Assembly: GCA_910578285.1 (NCBI GenBank)
Contig: CAJTQL010000009.1
Location: 18,808-82,807, forward strand
Length of the DNA stretch: 64,000 bases
Origin: an uncultured Helicobacteraceae bacterium
Lineage (GTDB): Bacteria; Campylobacterota; Campylobacteria; Campylobacterales; Helicobacteraceae
Direction of reading: 5' to 3'
The notes under the pieces are model-generated. The model ran no database searches. It saw nothing but the letters and a program-made list of their open reading frames with translations, and was not told where the DNA came from. This document shows positions 17,922 to 26,031 of the stretch, one piece after another. Position 1 is the stretch's first letter, and the number at the start of each line of letters is the position of its first letter. The translations under genes and the position numbers were made by a program.

Positions 17922-18617
17922 CTACACACGTACATCAATCTCGTCAATGGCATTGTGTTCTTTGTATTCACGAATGAGCTGTTCTATCACATCTTGTGCG
18001 GCTTGTTTGGCAATCTTTTCTGTCTGTTCCATATTCAACATTCCCCCGACTGATTGCAGCGCATAAGGGTCGCCTAATGTAACGCGCCCGCCAAGCAGCA
18101 GTGCTCGTTCTTGTCGCAATGCCATTTGTCGTTCTGCTTCGGACATATCTGAACGATAATAAGGAGAACCAACGTCACGTCCAAACTTTGTATATTTCAG
18201 CGCAAGATAATTCATTGCTACTGCCTCGCTACCTTGAGCAAGATTATCTCGGTGCGCAGACGCATAATATTGTTCAATCGTATTTTTAGCACTTTCATAT
18301 TGCTTGACTAACGATTCGGCATACGTACGTGCATAAATCTTGCCATCTGGGTCTACCACAGCATTCCAATTGACTTCTAACTCGTCATTTAAATCTTGAG
18401 TCTCTTTTATTAAAGCTGATAAATCTGTATTAGCGAGAGCTTTTTCAAGTTTTTCTACTTGTTCATCGCTGCTATTGATAGAACCAATAATTTTTGCACT
18501 TGCTGTGGATTCGGTTTTTACTCTCGATTCTGTTTCTTCTTCTTTTTGTGCTGTTTTGGTGTCAGATTTTGCAGCATAATAGCTTTGCGTATTTGCAGTC
18601 GTGTTGTTGATAAGCAT
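17922..18617 (-). CDS. Unknown protein with sigma-54-type promoter
   Basis: 231 residues from ATG 18617, chosen because AAGGAG lies 6 bases ahead; a start 24 bases further upstream would swallow that site. The N-terminus is polar and low in complexity (NTTANTQSYYAAKSDTKTAQ), then a helical acidic part, a DPDGKIYARTYAESLVKQY segment, DVGSPYYRSDMSEAE and a helical C-terminus ending EIDVRV. No signal peptide, membrane span or known domain seen. A near-consensus sigma-54 promoter (18656-18673) suggests expression with the flagellar middle genes, as in other epsilonproteobacteria. Function unknown. Confidence 0.72.
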   Translation of the reverse strand: MLINNTTANTQSYYAAKSDTKTAQKEEETESRVKTESTASAKIIGSINSSDEQVEKLEKALANTDLSALIKETQDLNDELEVNWNAVVDPDGKIYARTYAESLVKQYESAKNTIEQYYASAHRDNLAQGSEAVAMNYLALKYTKFGRDVGSPYYRSDMSEAERQMALRQERALLLGGRVTLGDPYALQSVGGMLNMEQTEKIAKQAAQDVIEQLIREYKEHNAIDEIDVRV

Positions 18618-18655
18618 ATCAAACTCCTTTAATGTTGTCAATTATGCACTAACAC

Positions 18656-18673
18656 AAGCAAATTTTGTTCCCA
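18656..18673 (-). promoter_or_regulatory. Sigma-54 (RpoN) promoter
   Basis: On the minus strand TGGGAACAAAATTTGCTT has the GG-N10-GC spacing of -24/-12 elements. It matches the TTGGAACRNNNNTTGCTT form known for Campylobacter and Helicobacter at all but one position. Predicted start of transcription is near 18646, giving a leader of about 29 nt with AAGGAG before the ATG at 18617. Confidence 0.75.
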
Positions 18674-18692
18674 CTCAATCGCTCCAAGCGGC

Positions 18693-18721
18693 TTGACATG
18701 TTTACTTTTGGGCGCTATCAT
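18693..18721 (+). promoter_or_regulatory. Sigma-70 promoter for the SMR pair
   Basis: TTGACA (18693-18698), 17-base spacer, TATCAT (18716-18721). It points toward the SMR genes, leaving a leader of nearly 290 nt (to 19017). I looked in this leader for the conserved cores of guanidine riboswitches, which often control SMR genes, and found none. The leader has no convincing gene. Confidence 0.55.
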
Positions 18722-19017
18722 GCTCATCGATATATGGCAGGTTTGAGGGAGGATTCGATGAATCTTGAAATCATCGCATGGGCGCGTGTTGTGTGTGCCG
18801 TGCCTGTTGGAATCTGCGCAACAAGTATTAACACGAGTAAAACGCTCATCTTTAGAGATTGTTTTTCATTGATATATCTCATTCTTATCTTAATTCCTCC
18901 ATATACTATCATCAAGATAATATTCAACTTCAAAGATTCGAGCACAGATGATTCACGCCTTGCGCATAGAATAAATAAGAATCCTCGCTTTGGTGAGAGA
19001 TTTGTAGGAGATTCCAA

Positions 19018-19368
19018 ATGAGCCTTAGAACAGCCTATTCTTTTTTAACGCTCGCTATCCTCACAGAAGTGCTTGCGGTGCATATTATGAAAGCAAGCGA
19101 TGGTGCAATCTTTGGATACGCTTGCATGCTACTCTTGCTTGTGGTTTCGTATTACTTTATGGCTCTTTCACTCAAAAGGCTTTCAATTAGTGTTGCCTAT
19201 GCAATTTGGGAAGTTTTGGGCGCAGTGTGTGTAGTGGGACTTAGTATTTTTTATTTCAATGAAGAATTATTATGGACGCAAAAACTAGGTATCGCACTTT
19301 CCTTTTGCGGCATTGGACTCATTAACTATGCCGAATTGCGCAATAATAAAACACATAAGGATTCATAA
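19018..19368 (+). CDS. SMR-family efflux subunit (MdtJ/EbrA-like)
   Basis: 116 residues, four hydrophobic segments, typical SMR size. The essential membrane Glu is present (LAILTEVLAVHIMK, Glu17), along with SVAYAIWEVLGA in helix 3 and LGIALSFCGIGLIN in helix 4. The conserved W...G block matches MdtJ better than EmrE. Paired SMR genes make heterodimers that export polyamines, guanidinium or cationic drugs. It is followed with no gap by a second SMR gene. AGGAGA precedes the ATG. Confidence 0.88.
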   Translation: MSLRTAYSFLTLAILTEVLAVHIMKASDGAIFGYACMLLLLVVSYYFMALSLKRLSISVAYAIWEVLGAVCVVGLSIFYFNEELLWTQKLGIALSFCGIGLINYAELRNNKTHKDS

Positions 19369-19689
19369 ATGAGCTGGGCATTAGGGTTAGTCGCTTTTGC
19401 AGCTATTTTGGATATTTTTGCAAATTTGTTTCTTAAAAAATCCAACGCTTTTACACATAAAGGCTACACAATAGCGTGCATTTTGATGGTGTGGGCAGCA
19501 TTTATCGCATTGACTTTCACTCTCGAAATATTGCCTCTTAGCGTTGCATATTCCACATGGGGCGCAGTGGGTATTATCGGCACAACGGCGGGAGGATACA
19601 TCTTATTTAAAGAAAGAATCGGGGCAATAGGCTATTTGGGTATTATAATCGTCCTATGTGCAGTGATTTTGCTTCATGTTGAAATTTAG
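19369..19689 (+). CDS. SMR-family efflux subunit (MdtI-like) with Asp at the active carboxylate
   Basis: 106 residues with four membrane segments. AAILDIFANLFLKKSNAF aligns with MdtI (VLEIVANVFLKFS), but the family Glu is replaced by Asp15. SVAYSTWGAVGIIGTTAGGYILF is the usual helix 3. It begins directly at the stop of the first subunit, so they are co-translated and likely form a heterodimer. Convergent with the chemoreceptor gene downstream. Confidence 0.88.
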   Translation: MSWALGLVAFAAILDIFANLFLKKSNAFTHKGYTIACILMVWAAFIALTFTLEILPLSVAYSTWGAVGIIGTTAGGYILFKERIGAIGYLGIIIVLCAVILLHVEI

Positions 19690-19742
19690 AAACAAGTTAA
19701 AGAAAAAGTCAATAACACGACTATGCAACTTTTGCCTAACAA

Positions 19743-21827
19743 CTAGAACTTTTTCTGATTCACATCTGCAAGAATCTTCTCGGCAACATTCTCGACTGTA
19801 TCACTAATTGTTTGTGAATGGTTGGCAATCTCGACATTCTGTGCATTGGCAGATTCGAGCTGGCTCACGGCTTCATTGATTTGTTCGATACCCAATGTTT
19901 GCTCCTTAATCGATTCGCCCATATCATTGATACTTTGCACAAGGACATTGACATTTGCCTCAATCTCGCTAAGGCTCTTTGTCGTGCGCTCGGCGAGCTT
20001 GCGCACTTCGTCTGCCACAACGGCAAATCCACGTCCATGCTCGCCCGCACGCGCTGCTTCAATCGCGGCATTGAGCGCGAGCAGATTCGTTTGGTCAGCG
20101 ATGTCGCGAATCACAGCGACAATATTGCGAATATCATTTGCTTGATTGCTGACATCGGTTGCGCGGCTATTCACATTCTGCATAGAGCTGCTAATCTCAT
20201 TCAGTGCGCTTGCTGTCTCTTCGAGATTGCTCGCTTGATTATTGCTACTTTGTGTAATATCAAGCACTGCTTGATTTAGCTCTTTTGCGCTTGATTCAAG
20301 CTCACTAGCAAAAGTCGCTGATGTATGGAGCATTTGTTTAATATTTTGCCCAAGTGTATTTGTAACAACTTCTACACGTCCTTGCGCATTATTAATCTCT
20401 GTGGTAAAATCAAGATTCACATAACTATCAAAGACACGACTAATTTCATTGATATCACTACCAATATTCTGTTGCAATGTGTCAAGCATTTGGTTGAGCA
20501 CATTTTTGAGCTCAATGAGCTGCGGATTGTGCGGATTTTCTATAATACGTGCGGTAAGATTCCCATCTTCAATAGCTTGTGCTGTTTGCATCGATTGTTG
20601 CACAGCACGTCTATCTACCTCTAAGCCTTCTTGTGTTTGTTTGATATTTTCATTAATCGCAACAGTCATTGTACCAATTTCATCATGCGATTTAGGTTTG
20701 ACAAAGTTTGGTGGGTTTGGAACCTTATGGTTGAGATATTCAAAAAAATTCAAAAGGAGAGACGAGAGAATATGCAAACGAGAAATAATTTGCATACGCA
20801 CAAAAACAAGCATTGCTAACACAACAATAATAACAACGGTGATATTAGCAATAATCATAGCGATTCGTAATGCTACGATAGGTTCGTTGATAGAACTTTC
20901 AGGTGCAGAGATAATGAGCGTCCAAGTCGCCAAATTGCCCCCAATATGCATCGTTGCAACTGCTGTATGGCTAAATTCGCCTAGCGAGTTAATATAGCTA
21001 GACAAGCCCTCAATTTGATTCTCAATCATATGTTTGAGCTCGTTCATCGTAGGGCTCTGGTTGACTTCACGCAAAAATTTGCCTAAAAATTCGCGCCGCC
21101 CATGTCCTGCGATTGTAGAATCTGTTGCATACATGCCCTTGAAATCGCCTTTGAACACCGAGCGTGCAGGGTCTTGGAGAATTGCATTGACGCTCAACAA
21201 GTCGACAAACACGCCAAGGACGCCAATTGGGTGTCCATTTTGGTCAAAAATGGGCTGGTTAATACCCATACCAAAATATTCTTTATTATTGATTTTTTTC
21301 CAACTCGGGCTTCCAACAGTAGGTTTGCTTGTGTCAAGAGCCTTTTGAACACTTCCAAATGTTATAATGATTTCGTCTGCTTGGATAATCTCTGTTTTAT
21401 TATTTTCATCTCTAATCGCCAAAACCATAAAGTCACCATTAGGCAAACGATGCTTGGGGTTGCTGATGAGTTCATTTTTATATCGCGAGTCTTTAAGATA
21501 GATATAGCCAAAATCCCCCCACTGATTGCTAAGAAGCATATCGACAACATCATTATCAAGAACGGCTTGCTCGCCTCGCCACACATTGCGCATAACATAT
21601 TGCTTGCTCGCATTCACAGACGCATAGATTTCATTGAAATACCCATTCACAAGGGCTGCTTCGCCTTCTGCAGCGTTAATAAGCATTTTTTCAGATTCTG
21701 TTGTTTGGATTGCGACCATCACTTGGGACACAATAAACGTAACAATAATCATGCAAATTGCCAATATTACCGACAACCCAAAAGCTATCTTCGTACCAAT
21801 ACCAAAAGAATGCAGACTAAATCTCAT
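19743..21827 (-). CDS. Methyl-accepting chemotaxis protein (dCache sensor)
   Basis: 694 residues. One membrane span at about 14-36, a periplasmic sensory region of roughly 270 residues with dCache-like features (VLDNDVVDMLLSNQWGDFGY, QPIFDQNGHPIGVLGVFVDL), a second span (IAMIIANITVVIIVVLAMLVF), HAMP, then the signalling hairpin with the conserved tip EVRKLAERT preceded by NLLALNAAIEAARAGEHGRG. No CheB/CheR-tethering pentapeptide at the C-terminus (ends DVNQKKF). The ligand is unknown. AGGGGGGATT precedes the ATG. Confidence 0.95.
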   Translation of the reverse strand: MRFSLHSFGIGTKIAFGLSVILAICMIIVTFIVSQVMVAIQTTESEKMLINAAEGEAALVNGYFNEIYASVNASKQYVMRNVWRGEQAVLDNDVVDMLLSNQWGDFGYIYLKDSRYKNELISNPKHRLPNGDFMVLAIRDENNKTEIIQADEIIITFGSVQKALDTSKPTVGSPSWKKINNKEYFGMGINQPIFDQNGHPIGVLGVFVDLLSVNAILQDPARSVFKGDFKGMYATDSTIAGHGRREFLGKFLREVNQSPTMNELKHMIENQIEGLSSYINSLGEFSHTAVATMHIGGNLATWTLIISAPESSINEPIVALRIAMIIANITVVIIVVLAMLVFVRMQIISRLHILSSLLLNFFEYLNHKVPNPPNFVKPKSHDEIGTMTVAINENIKQTQEGLEVDRRAVQQSMQTAQAIEDGNLTARIIENPHNPQLIELKNVLNQMLDTLQQNIGSDINEISRVFDSYVNLDFTTEINNAQGRVEVVTNTLGQNIKQMLHTSATFASELESSAKELNQAVLDITQSSNNQASNLEETASALNEISSSMQNVNSRATDVSNQANDIRNIVAVIRDIADQTNLLALNAAIEAARAGEHGRGFAVVADEVRKLAERTTKSLSEIEANVNVLVQSINDMGESIKEQTLGIEQINEAVSQLESANAQNVEIANHSQTISDTVENVAEKILADVNQKKF

Positions 21828-21846
21828 AATCCCCCCTCCCCCGACC

Positions 21847-21872
21847 CTCTCGGATATTCAACGGAGACTTTA
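21847..21872 (-). promoter_or_regulatory. Possible sigma-28 promoter of the chemoreceptor gene
   Basis: TAAAGTCT (21872-21865) followed 11 bases later by CCGAGAG resembles the TAAAGTTT ... CCGAT form of FliA promoters, though the -10 part is imperfect and shifted by one base. Chemoreceptors are common FliA targets, so this is worth noting but weak. Confidence 0.3.
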
Positions 21873-22104
21873 TTCTAAAAACCAATAATAGCGGAATTCT
21901 ACACTAAAAAACCTTAGAAAAATATTAAATTTAGGAAGGCGCAAGCTCATCGAATCCTAGAGCATTCAGTTTTCGCAAATAACCGATGTAGAGCATAAGC
22001 ATGGCAACCGCAACAAGCCGCGCTGTGTTGCAAGCCCTTTACCTCTGTGATTCTGCTGATTTGTTCTTGCTTGGAGTCGCAGAGGCAAGGCAATCTTGTT
22101 AGCA

Positions 22105-22420
22105 CTAAATCTCGTTGGTTGTGTTGATAAAATCAATCGCCTTGTCCATTCCAACATAGGGTGCGCTTGATAGACAATTTCTTCAATCATCACAGGCAAG
22201 GTATTATTTTTGAGCGCGGGAAGCTTTTTTCTTTACAAAGTCTTCATCATCATAATAAGCTATGGATTCTTGTTGTGATTTGATTTCTAACTTCATAGAA
22301 ATATCACATTCGTGCATATCATTAAACTCACTTTTGTATAACAAGGCAAAATAATAAAGCTTCGCAAATATTATTTGTATCGCGTTTTGTATTCTAAAGC
22401 TCCCCTATATAAAGATTTTC
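22105..22420 (-). pseudogene. Carboxymuconolactone decarboxylase-family gene, multiply frameshifted
   Basis: Three frames must be joined. One ends in SIAYYDDEDFVKKK; the next reads KKLPALKNNTLPVMIEEIV; a third reads APYVGMDKAIDFINTTNEI and then stops at 22105. The last two pieces are the usual ending of CMD-family proteins (ALKNGxTxEEIxE...PYVGMxKAIDFIN). At least two frameshifts are needed and no good start is seen. The identity of the part upstream of DEDFVKK is uncertain. Confidence 0.65.
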
Positions 22421-22553
22421 TTGCAATCCATAGCTTCCAAGCCACGCATTGCTTGAATGTATTGAGCAGTGTTGTAGCTCTTTGATTCTATTCTGTTTTG
22501 ACATTACGATATCCTATTCATTTTGACTAGCATCTTTCCTCACTCCGCCTTAA

Positions 22554-22563
22554 CCCCCCCCCC
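22554..22563 (+). repeat. Homopolymer C(10)
   Basis: Ten consecutive C bases in non-coding or decayed DNA upstream on the plus strand of, but convergent with, the mdaB 3' end. Such tracts are slippage-prone. No intact gene spans it. Confidence 0.8.
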
Positions 22564-22678
22564 ACCTTTAACGAGCAATCTTTTAGAATCTATGATGACT
22601 TCTACTCCACCAGCTTGAGAATTTTAGAGCTTCTGCAATCACTAGATTTGCTAATGTTCTTTGCATTTTTGTTCCATA

Positions 22679-23257
22679 CTATCCAAAACTTTTATGCAAA
22701 TGCGCCTTATAGTCAGCGATATATTGCTCAACTTGTGGATTTTTGACGACATCATTGCACATAAAAGTGGGCAAAACCTGCATTCCCAAAAATTCATGCG
22801 CCTTGCGCAAATGCAAATATACGATTTCCACACCTAGACCTTCAAAGAATCCATTTTTGTCTGTAAAAGCCTCAATGGGTGCATTCCACGTAACGCTCAA
22901 CATCACCTTTTTGCCTTGCGACAACCCGCCACTGCCATATTTTAGGCTATCATCTTTGCGGCTGCGTCCATCATTTTTGAACAAAATGCCAGCACCTTCG
23001 ATATAGACTTCATCGATATATTTTTTCACAATCCAAGGTTCGCCCATCCACCAAGCAGGTAGCTGGTAAATCAACACATCACTCTTGCTAATCTTTTGCA
23101 CTTCCTCTTGCACATTATAGCCATTGTCGATGATTGTTTCAACCACTTTGAATCCCAAAAATTCTAAAGTTTCCTTTGCCACATTCTGCAAAGTTTCACT
23201 TAACTTTCCGCCCGAATTTCCAAATTTTTTTGCACCATTAAGCAATAATGCTTGCAT
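22679..23257 (-). CDS. mdaB: NAD(P)H:quinone oxidoreductase, MdaB type
   Basis: 192 residues of flavodoxin-like fold. NGAKKFGNSGGKLSETL forms the FAD phosphate loop, and SDVLIYQLPAWWMGEPWIVK followed by YIDEVYIEGAGIL is the MdaB signature; later GKKVMLSVTWNAP and LHLRKAHEFLGM. MdaB makes two-electron reductions of quinones and protects Helicobacter against oxidative stress. It is the last gene of a four-gene minus-strand operon (9-bp gap to the previous gene), so it probably shares the MerR-type promoter near 25.2 kb. AAGGAG precedes the start. Confidence 0.92.
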   Translation of the reverse strand: MQALLLNGAKKFGNSGGKLSETLQNVAKETLEFLGFKVVETIIDNGYNVQEEVQKISKSDVLIYQLPAWWMGEPWIVKKYIDEVYIEGAGILFKNDGRSRKDDSLKYGSGGLSQGKKVMLSVTWNAPIEAFTDKNGFFEGLGVEIVYLHLRKAHEFLGMQVLPTFMCNDVVKNPQVEQYIADYKAHLHKSFG

Positions 23258-23266
23258 CTTTTCTCC

Positions 23267-23893
23267 TTATTTCTTATGATGAAGATTTGTATCTAGCTCT
23301 TTTAATACCCTTGCTGGATTACCTCCAACAATCACATTGGGCGGGACATCTTTTGTAACAACGCTGCCTGCGGCAATGATTGAATTTTCGCCAATCGTTA
23401 CGCCGGGACAAATTGTTACATTGATTCCAATCCACACCCTGTCTTTGATGACAATCGGTTTGCAAAAAGTCGCTTGACGATTATACGGATTGAAATCGTG
23501 GTTAATTGTTGTGAGGCAAACTTTGGGTGCGATAAATACATCATCGCCAATCACGATTCCGCCTCTATCCATAAACGTACAAGCCTGATTCATAAAGAAA
23601 TTTTTGCCCACGCGAATATTGCGCCCAAAGTCGACATAAAAGGGCGGAATTATCCATGTGTTTTCATCAAGCTTTTGCCCAATAATCTTGCTAAAAATCT
23701 TGCGCACTTTCTTGGGACTATGCGCGCCCGAATTCAACTTGTTTGTCAGCGCAATCGTGCGCATGATGATTTCTAAAATCTTTGGAAACTCTTTGTCGTT
23801 CATATCGATGAGTTCGCCCTCCAAATCGCGCGTCAAAATATCGCGATTTGTTGTTGGAGCGGGCATGCTGCGGAGCGAAAATTGTGTTGCCAT
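23267..23893 (-). CDS. Maltose/galactoside O-acetyltransferase-like hexapeptide protein
   Basis: 208 residues. The C-terminal two thirds are hexapeptide repeats with the LacA/NodL-type signature (NQACTFMDRGGIVIGDDVFI, APKVCLTTINHDF with catalytic His, VWIGINVTICPGVTIGE, VIVGGNPARVLKEL). It would acetylate a sugar or related small hydroxyl compound with acetyl-CoA; substrate unknown. The N-terminal MATQFSLRSMPAPT stretch is longer than in LacA. Three bp behind the cupin gene, same operon. Confidence 0.87.
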   Translation of the reverse strand: MATQFSLRSMPAPTTNRDILTRDLEGELIDMNDKEFPKILEIIMRTIALTNKLNSGAHSPKKVRKIFSKIIGQKLDENTWIIPPFYVDFGRNIRVGKNFFMNQACTFMDRGGIVIGDDVFIAPKVCLTTINHDFNPYNRQATFCKPIVIKDRVWIGINVTICPGVTIGENSIIAAGSVVTKDVPPNVIVGGNPARVLKELDTNLHHKK

Positions 23894-23896
23894 TTC

Positions 23897-24412
23897 TTAC
23901 TCCTTTGATAGTTTTTGTGCCGCTTGGACATAAGTTTTATATTCCTCATCACTTAAAAGTTCAAGCCACGTTACATTCTTGCCATTTTTTTTGTGCGTAA
24001 GCGCGATATGCTCCCCGATTTCGTTCAATCCCGCGCCATGCCAATGCTCCACATCAGGTGGGCAGAGCACAACATCGCCCGGCTTAGCGATTTGGGCGAT
24101 TCCGCCTTTTGTGCCCGTATAAATGCTGCCTTGTGTAACAAGCAATGTCTGCCCCGCTGGGTGCGTATGCCATGCAGTGCGTGCGCCTTTTTCAAACCGC
24201 ACCAAAGCGCCGCCAAAAGGACGATAACTATCGCTTTTAAACAGCATTTTGACATGCACGTCGCCGCTAAAGATTTTAGAATCTCCCTTAAATCCTCCCA
24301 AGCTTCCACTTTTTACAATCTCTTGTGTCTTTTGTATTTCTGCCTCCTTTGCGATTCCAAGATTTGCGCAACTTAACACGCCAACTAAAGCTAAACTAAC
24401 AATTTTTTGCAT
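23897..24412 (-). CDS. Exported cupin-domain protein
   Basis: 171 residues. The first about 21 form a Sec signal peptide (MQKIVSLALVGVLSCANLGIA, then KEAE). The cupin motif is intact: TAWHTHPAGQTLLVTQG with metal-binding His and, in motif 2, PPDVEHWHGAG. Similar proteins are annotated as (R)-mandelonitrile lyase-like or quercetin-dioxygenase-like cupins; real activity is unknown. Often linked in genomes to CMD and aldo/keto reductase genes, as here. Operon position two. Confidence 0.88.
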   Translation of the reverse strand: MQKIVSLALVGVLSCANLGIAKEAEIQKTQEIVKSGSLGGFKGDSKIFSGDVHVKMLFKSDSYRPFGGALVRFEKGARTAWHTHPAGQTLLVTQGSIYTGTKGGIAQIAKPGDVVLCPPDVEHWHGAGLNEIGEHIALTHKKNGKNVTWLELLSDEEYKTYVQAAQKLSKE

Positions 24413-24431
24413 TCTTTCTCCTTTTGTTCTC

Positions 24432-25145
24432 TTACAAGGGTTTATTGATTCCTAAACTCTGACGAATCCCAAAATTTGGTGTCGTGCAAAGTCGCAATAT
24501 CAAATCGGCAATACTCTTGCGCGAGATTCTCCCGCTTGGGTTATTAAATGCCTCGCCCTTTTGCGTGAGCTCATAATCAATCTCATCGGCATGGCTAAAC
24601 CATTGCGCACGGATAATTGTATAGTCAAGATTTGACGCCTCGATGACGCGCACCTCTTCTTTATGCGGCACAATATAATTCGCAATGCGCGCGAGCTCGG
24701 AATCAGGAATCTCTTGATATTCTTCATTATACACACCAAAAGAGGTAATCCAAATTAATCTTTTGAGCCCCACTGCTTGCATCGATTCGATGATTGTAGC
24801 AGCCATTTGTGGCGTGTTTTTGCCATGCAGATTCGCATACACGACTTGCACACCCTTCATCGCGTTTGTGAGTGCGACTTTATCTGTCGCATCGCCCTCC
24901 ACAACCTCCACGCGAGAGCTTTTGAGGTGTTCAAGCCGCATGGCATTGCGCAAGAAAAGCTTGAGATTCACATCGGTTTTTTGCAAAAACATCGCAATTG
25001 CCTCTTTTGCGACACTCCCGTTCGCGCCGATAATGAGCACTGTTGTCGTGTCTTTTGTCGGATTGCTTTGCGCAAAAAGTGGCATTGCGCTAAGCCATAG
25101 AGCGCCTGTGCAAACGAGTATGTGGAAAAATGTTCTGCGATTCAT
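24432..25145 (-). CDS. NmrA/SDR-type NAD(P)-binding protein with Tat-like signal
   Basis: 237 residues. The N-terminus NRRTFFHILVCTGALWL, then AMPLFAQS, looks like a twin-arginine signal peptide. After it comes a Rossmann fold (VLIIGANGSVAKEAIAMFL, GDATDK, WITSFGVYNE, YTIIRAQWFSH), matching the NmrA-like atypical SDR family; the strict YxxxK dyad is not evident. An exported NAD(P)-binding protein is unusual: the Tat route would allow export with cofactor bound. First gene of the operon behind the MerR-type promoter. AAGGAGC precedes the ATG. Confidence 0.85.
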   Translation of the reverse strand: MNRRTFFHILVCTGALWLSAMPLFAQSNPTKDTTTVLIIGANGSVAKEAIAMFLQKTDVNLKLFLRNAMRLEHLKSSRVEVVEGDATDKVALTNAMKGVQVVYANLHGKNTPQMAATIIESMQAVGLKRLIWITSFGVYNEEYQEIPDSELARIANYIVPHKEEVRVIEASNLDYTIIRAQWFSHADEIDYELTQKGEAFNNPSGRISRKSIADLILRLCTTPNFGIRQSLGINKPL

Positions 25146-25168
25146 CTTTGCTCCTTGTTAAAATGACA

Positions 25169-25199
25169 ATTATATGATATGATACCTAGTATCAGTCAA
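25169..25199 (-). promoter_or_regulatory. MerR-type promoter of the redox operon
   Basis: On the minus strand TTGACT (25199-25194), a 19-base spacer, then TATAAT (25174-25169). The spacer includes the perfect dyad GATAC-TAG-GTATC. Spacing and symmetry fit activation by a MerR-family regulator. It drives the NmrA-cupin-acetyltransferase-mdaB operon. Confidence 0.75.
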
Positions 25200-25316
25200 G
25201 GGCTTTTGCGCCTTTTTGCGGCGAATCTCAAAAATTTATTTTTCTTCTCAAATGCCGCTGTGCGCGCGATTTCATGCTATTTTTGCCTTTTTATTCTACA
25301 AAAAAGGCTTTTTTTT

Positions 25317-25345
25317 TTGGACAATGACCGATATGGTTATATATC
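25317..25345 (+). promoter_or_regulatory. Possible sigma-70 promoter preceded by a T(10) tract
   Basis: TTGGAC (25317-25322), 17 bases, TATATC (25340-25345), upstream of the gene at 25365. Ten T (25309-25318) run into the -35 element, so slippage could alter promoter strength. The -10 match is only moderate. Confidence 0.35.
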
Positions 25346-25364
25346 AACTAAAGAGGAGTAACCC

Positions 25365-26021
25365 ATGAATCCAATCAGCACAAATGGTTATCAGTCAGCA
25401 AAGGCGAATGCTGCGATGATGGGGGCAAAATTGGTTGAATATGCCGAAACAGACGATATGGCAATCACAACCATTACGACTGATTCCAAGCAAAAAAACT
25501 TCGAGAATGTCAGCGAGTATGCCAAATATTTGGGCGAGCAATATGGAATCAACCAAGCAGCCAAGAGCATTGGTGGCGTTCCAACAACAATCAATGTCCC
25601 AACCCATGTCTTGCAACAAGCATTCAACGATCCAGAGGCAAGAGAATGGCTCGAGGAGAATCTTAAAATCTTGCAACAACCAGCCAAAAAACCGATATTT
25701 GGAGAGTTTGTGAGCTTGAGCTATACCATTGATAGTGTTGGTTCGATTACGACAATGGCTGTCGGCACAAACGACCCTGATGGCAGCATTGCCCGTGCAA
25801 ATGCGAATCGCAAGCAAGAAGAAGCGCGAGAAAAAGAGCGGCTTTTGCAAGAGCGAATCGAGGCAAAAAAAGAAGAAGAGAAGCGGCTCGAAAAATTGCG
25901 CGAGAAGGGCGAGGCGAATGGTCAGATTCAGGTTACTATCAGCGGAGACAACGCAAAGGCTGTGCAAGCAGGACTTGCAAATGCCTTGCAAAGCGGAATC
26001 GTGCTCGACATGAAGATATAA
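25365..26021 (+). CDS. Unknown protein, first of two tandem paralogues
   Basis: 218 residues, no signal peptide or membrane span. A conserved block ENVSEYAKYLGEQYGI is followed by VPTTINV, QQAFNDPEAREWLEENL, a YTIDSVGSITTMA segment, DPDGSIARANANRKQEE, then a highly charged coiled-coil (about residues 145-190) and a C-terminus GDNAKAVQAGLANALQSGI. All blocks recur in the next gene. The DPDG motif also appears in the sigma-54-driven unknown at 17.9 kb, which may be chance. AGAGGAG precedes the ATG. I do not recognise the family. Confidence 0.75.
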   Translation: MNPISTNGYQSAKANAAMMGAKLVEYAETDDMAITTITTDSKQKNFENVSEYAKYLGEQYGINQAAKSIGGVPTTINVPTHVLQQAFNDPEAREWLEENLKILQQPAKKPIFGEFVSLSYTIDSVGSITTMAVGTNDPDGSIARANANRKQEEAREKERLLQERIEAKKEEEKRLEKLREKGEANGQIQVTISGDNAKAVQAGLANALQSGIVLDMKI

Positions 26022-26031
26022 GGAGGCACAA

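Larger units (their letters stand above)
21828..22678. other. Long gap with decayed gene remnants
   Basis: 851 bases without an intact gene. A CMD-family pseudogene lies at 22105-22420 on the minus strand. A second short piece on the same strand (about 21940-22020) reads VAMLMLYIGYLRKLNALGF and recalls the PYIGxPRxLNAL ending of CMD proteins, so another CMD remnant is possible. A run of ten C occupies 22554-22563. I see nothing else recognisable. Confidence 0.55.

Noticed and set aside
18722..19017. Possible guanidine riboswitch ahead of the SMR genes
   Set aside because: None of the conserved cores of guanidine riboswitch classes I-III can be found in the leader.
18665..19021. A 118-codon plus-strand frame ending at the SMR start
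   Set aside because: It begins at 18665, upstream of the likely promoter (18693-18721), has no ribosome binding site and shows no family features; treated as leader DNA.
25328..25334. CCGATAT as a sigma-28 -10 box upstream of the tandem unknowns
   Set aside because: No TAAA-like -35 lies at the needed distance; that place is inside the T tract.
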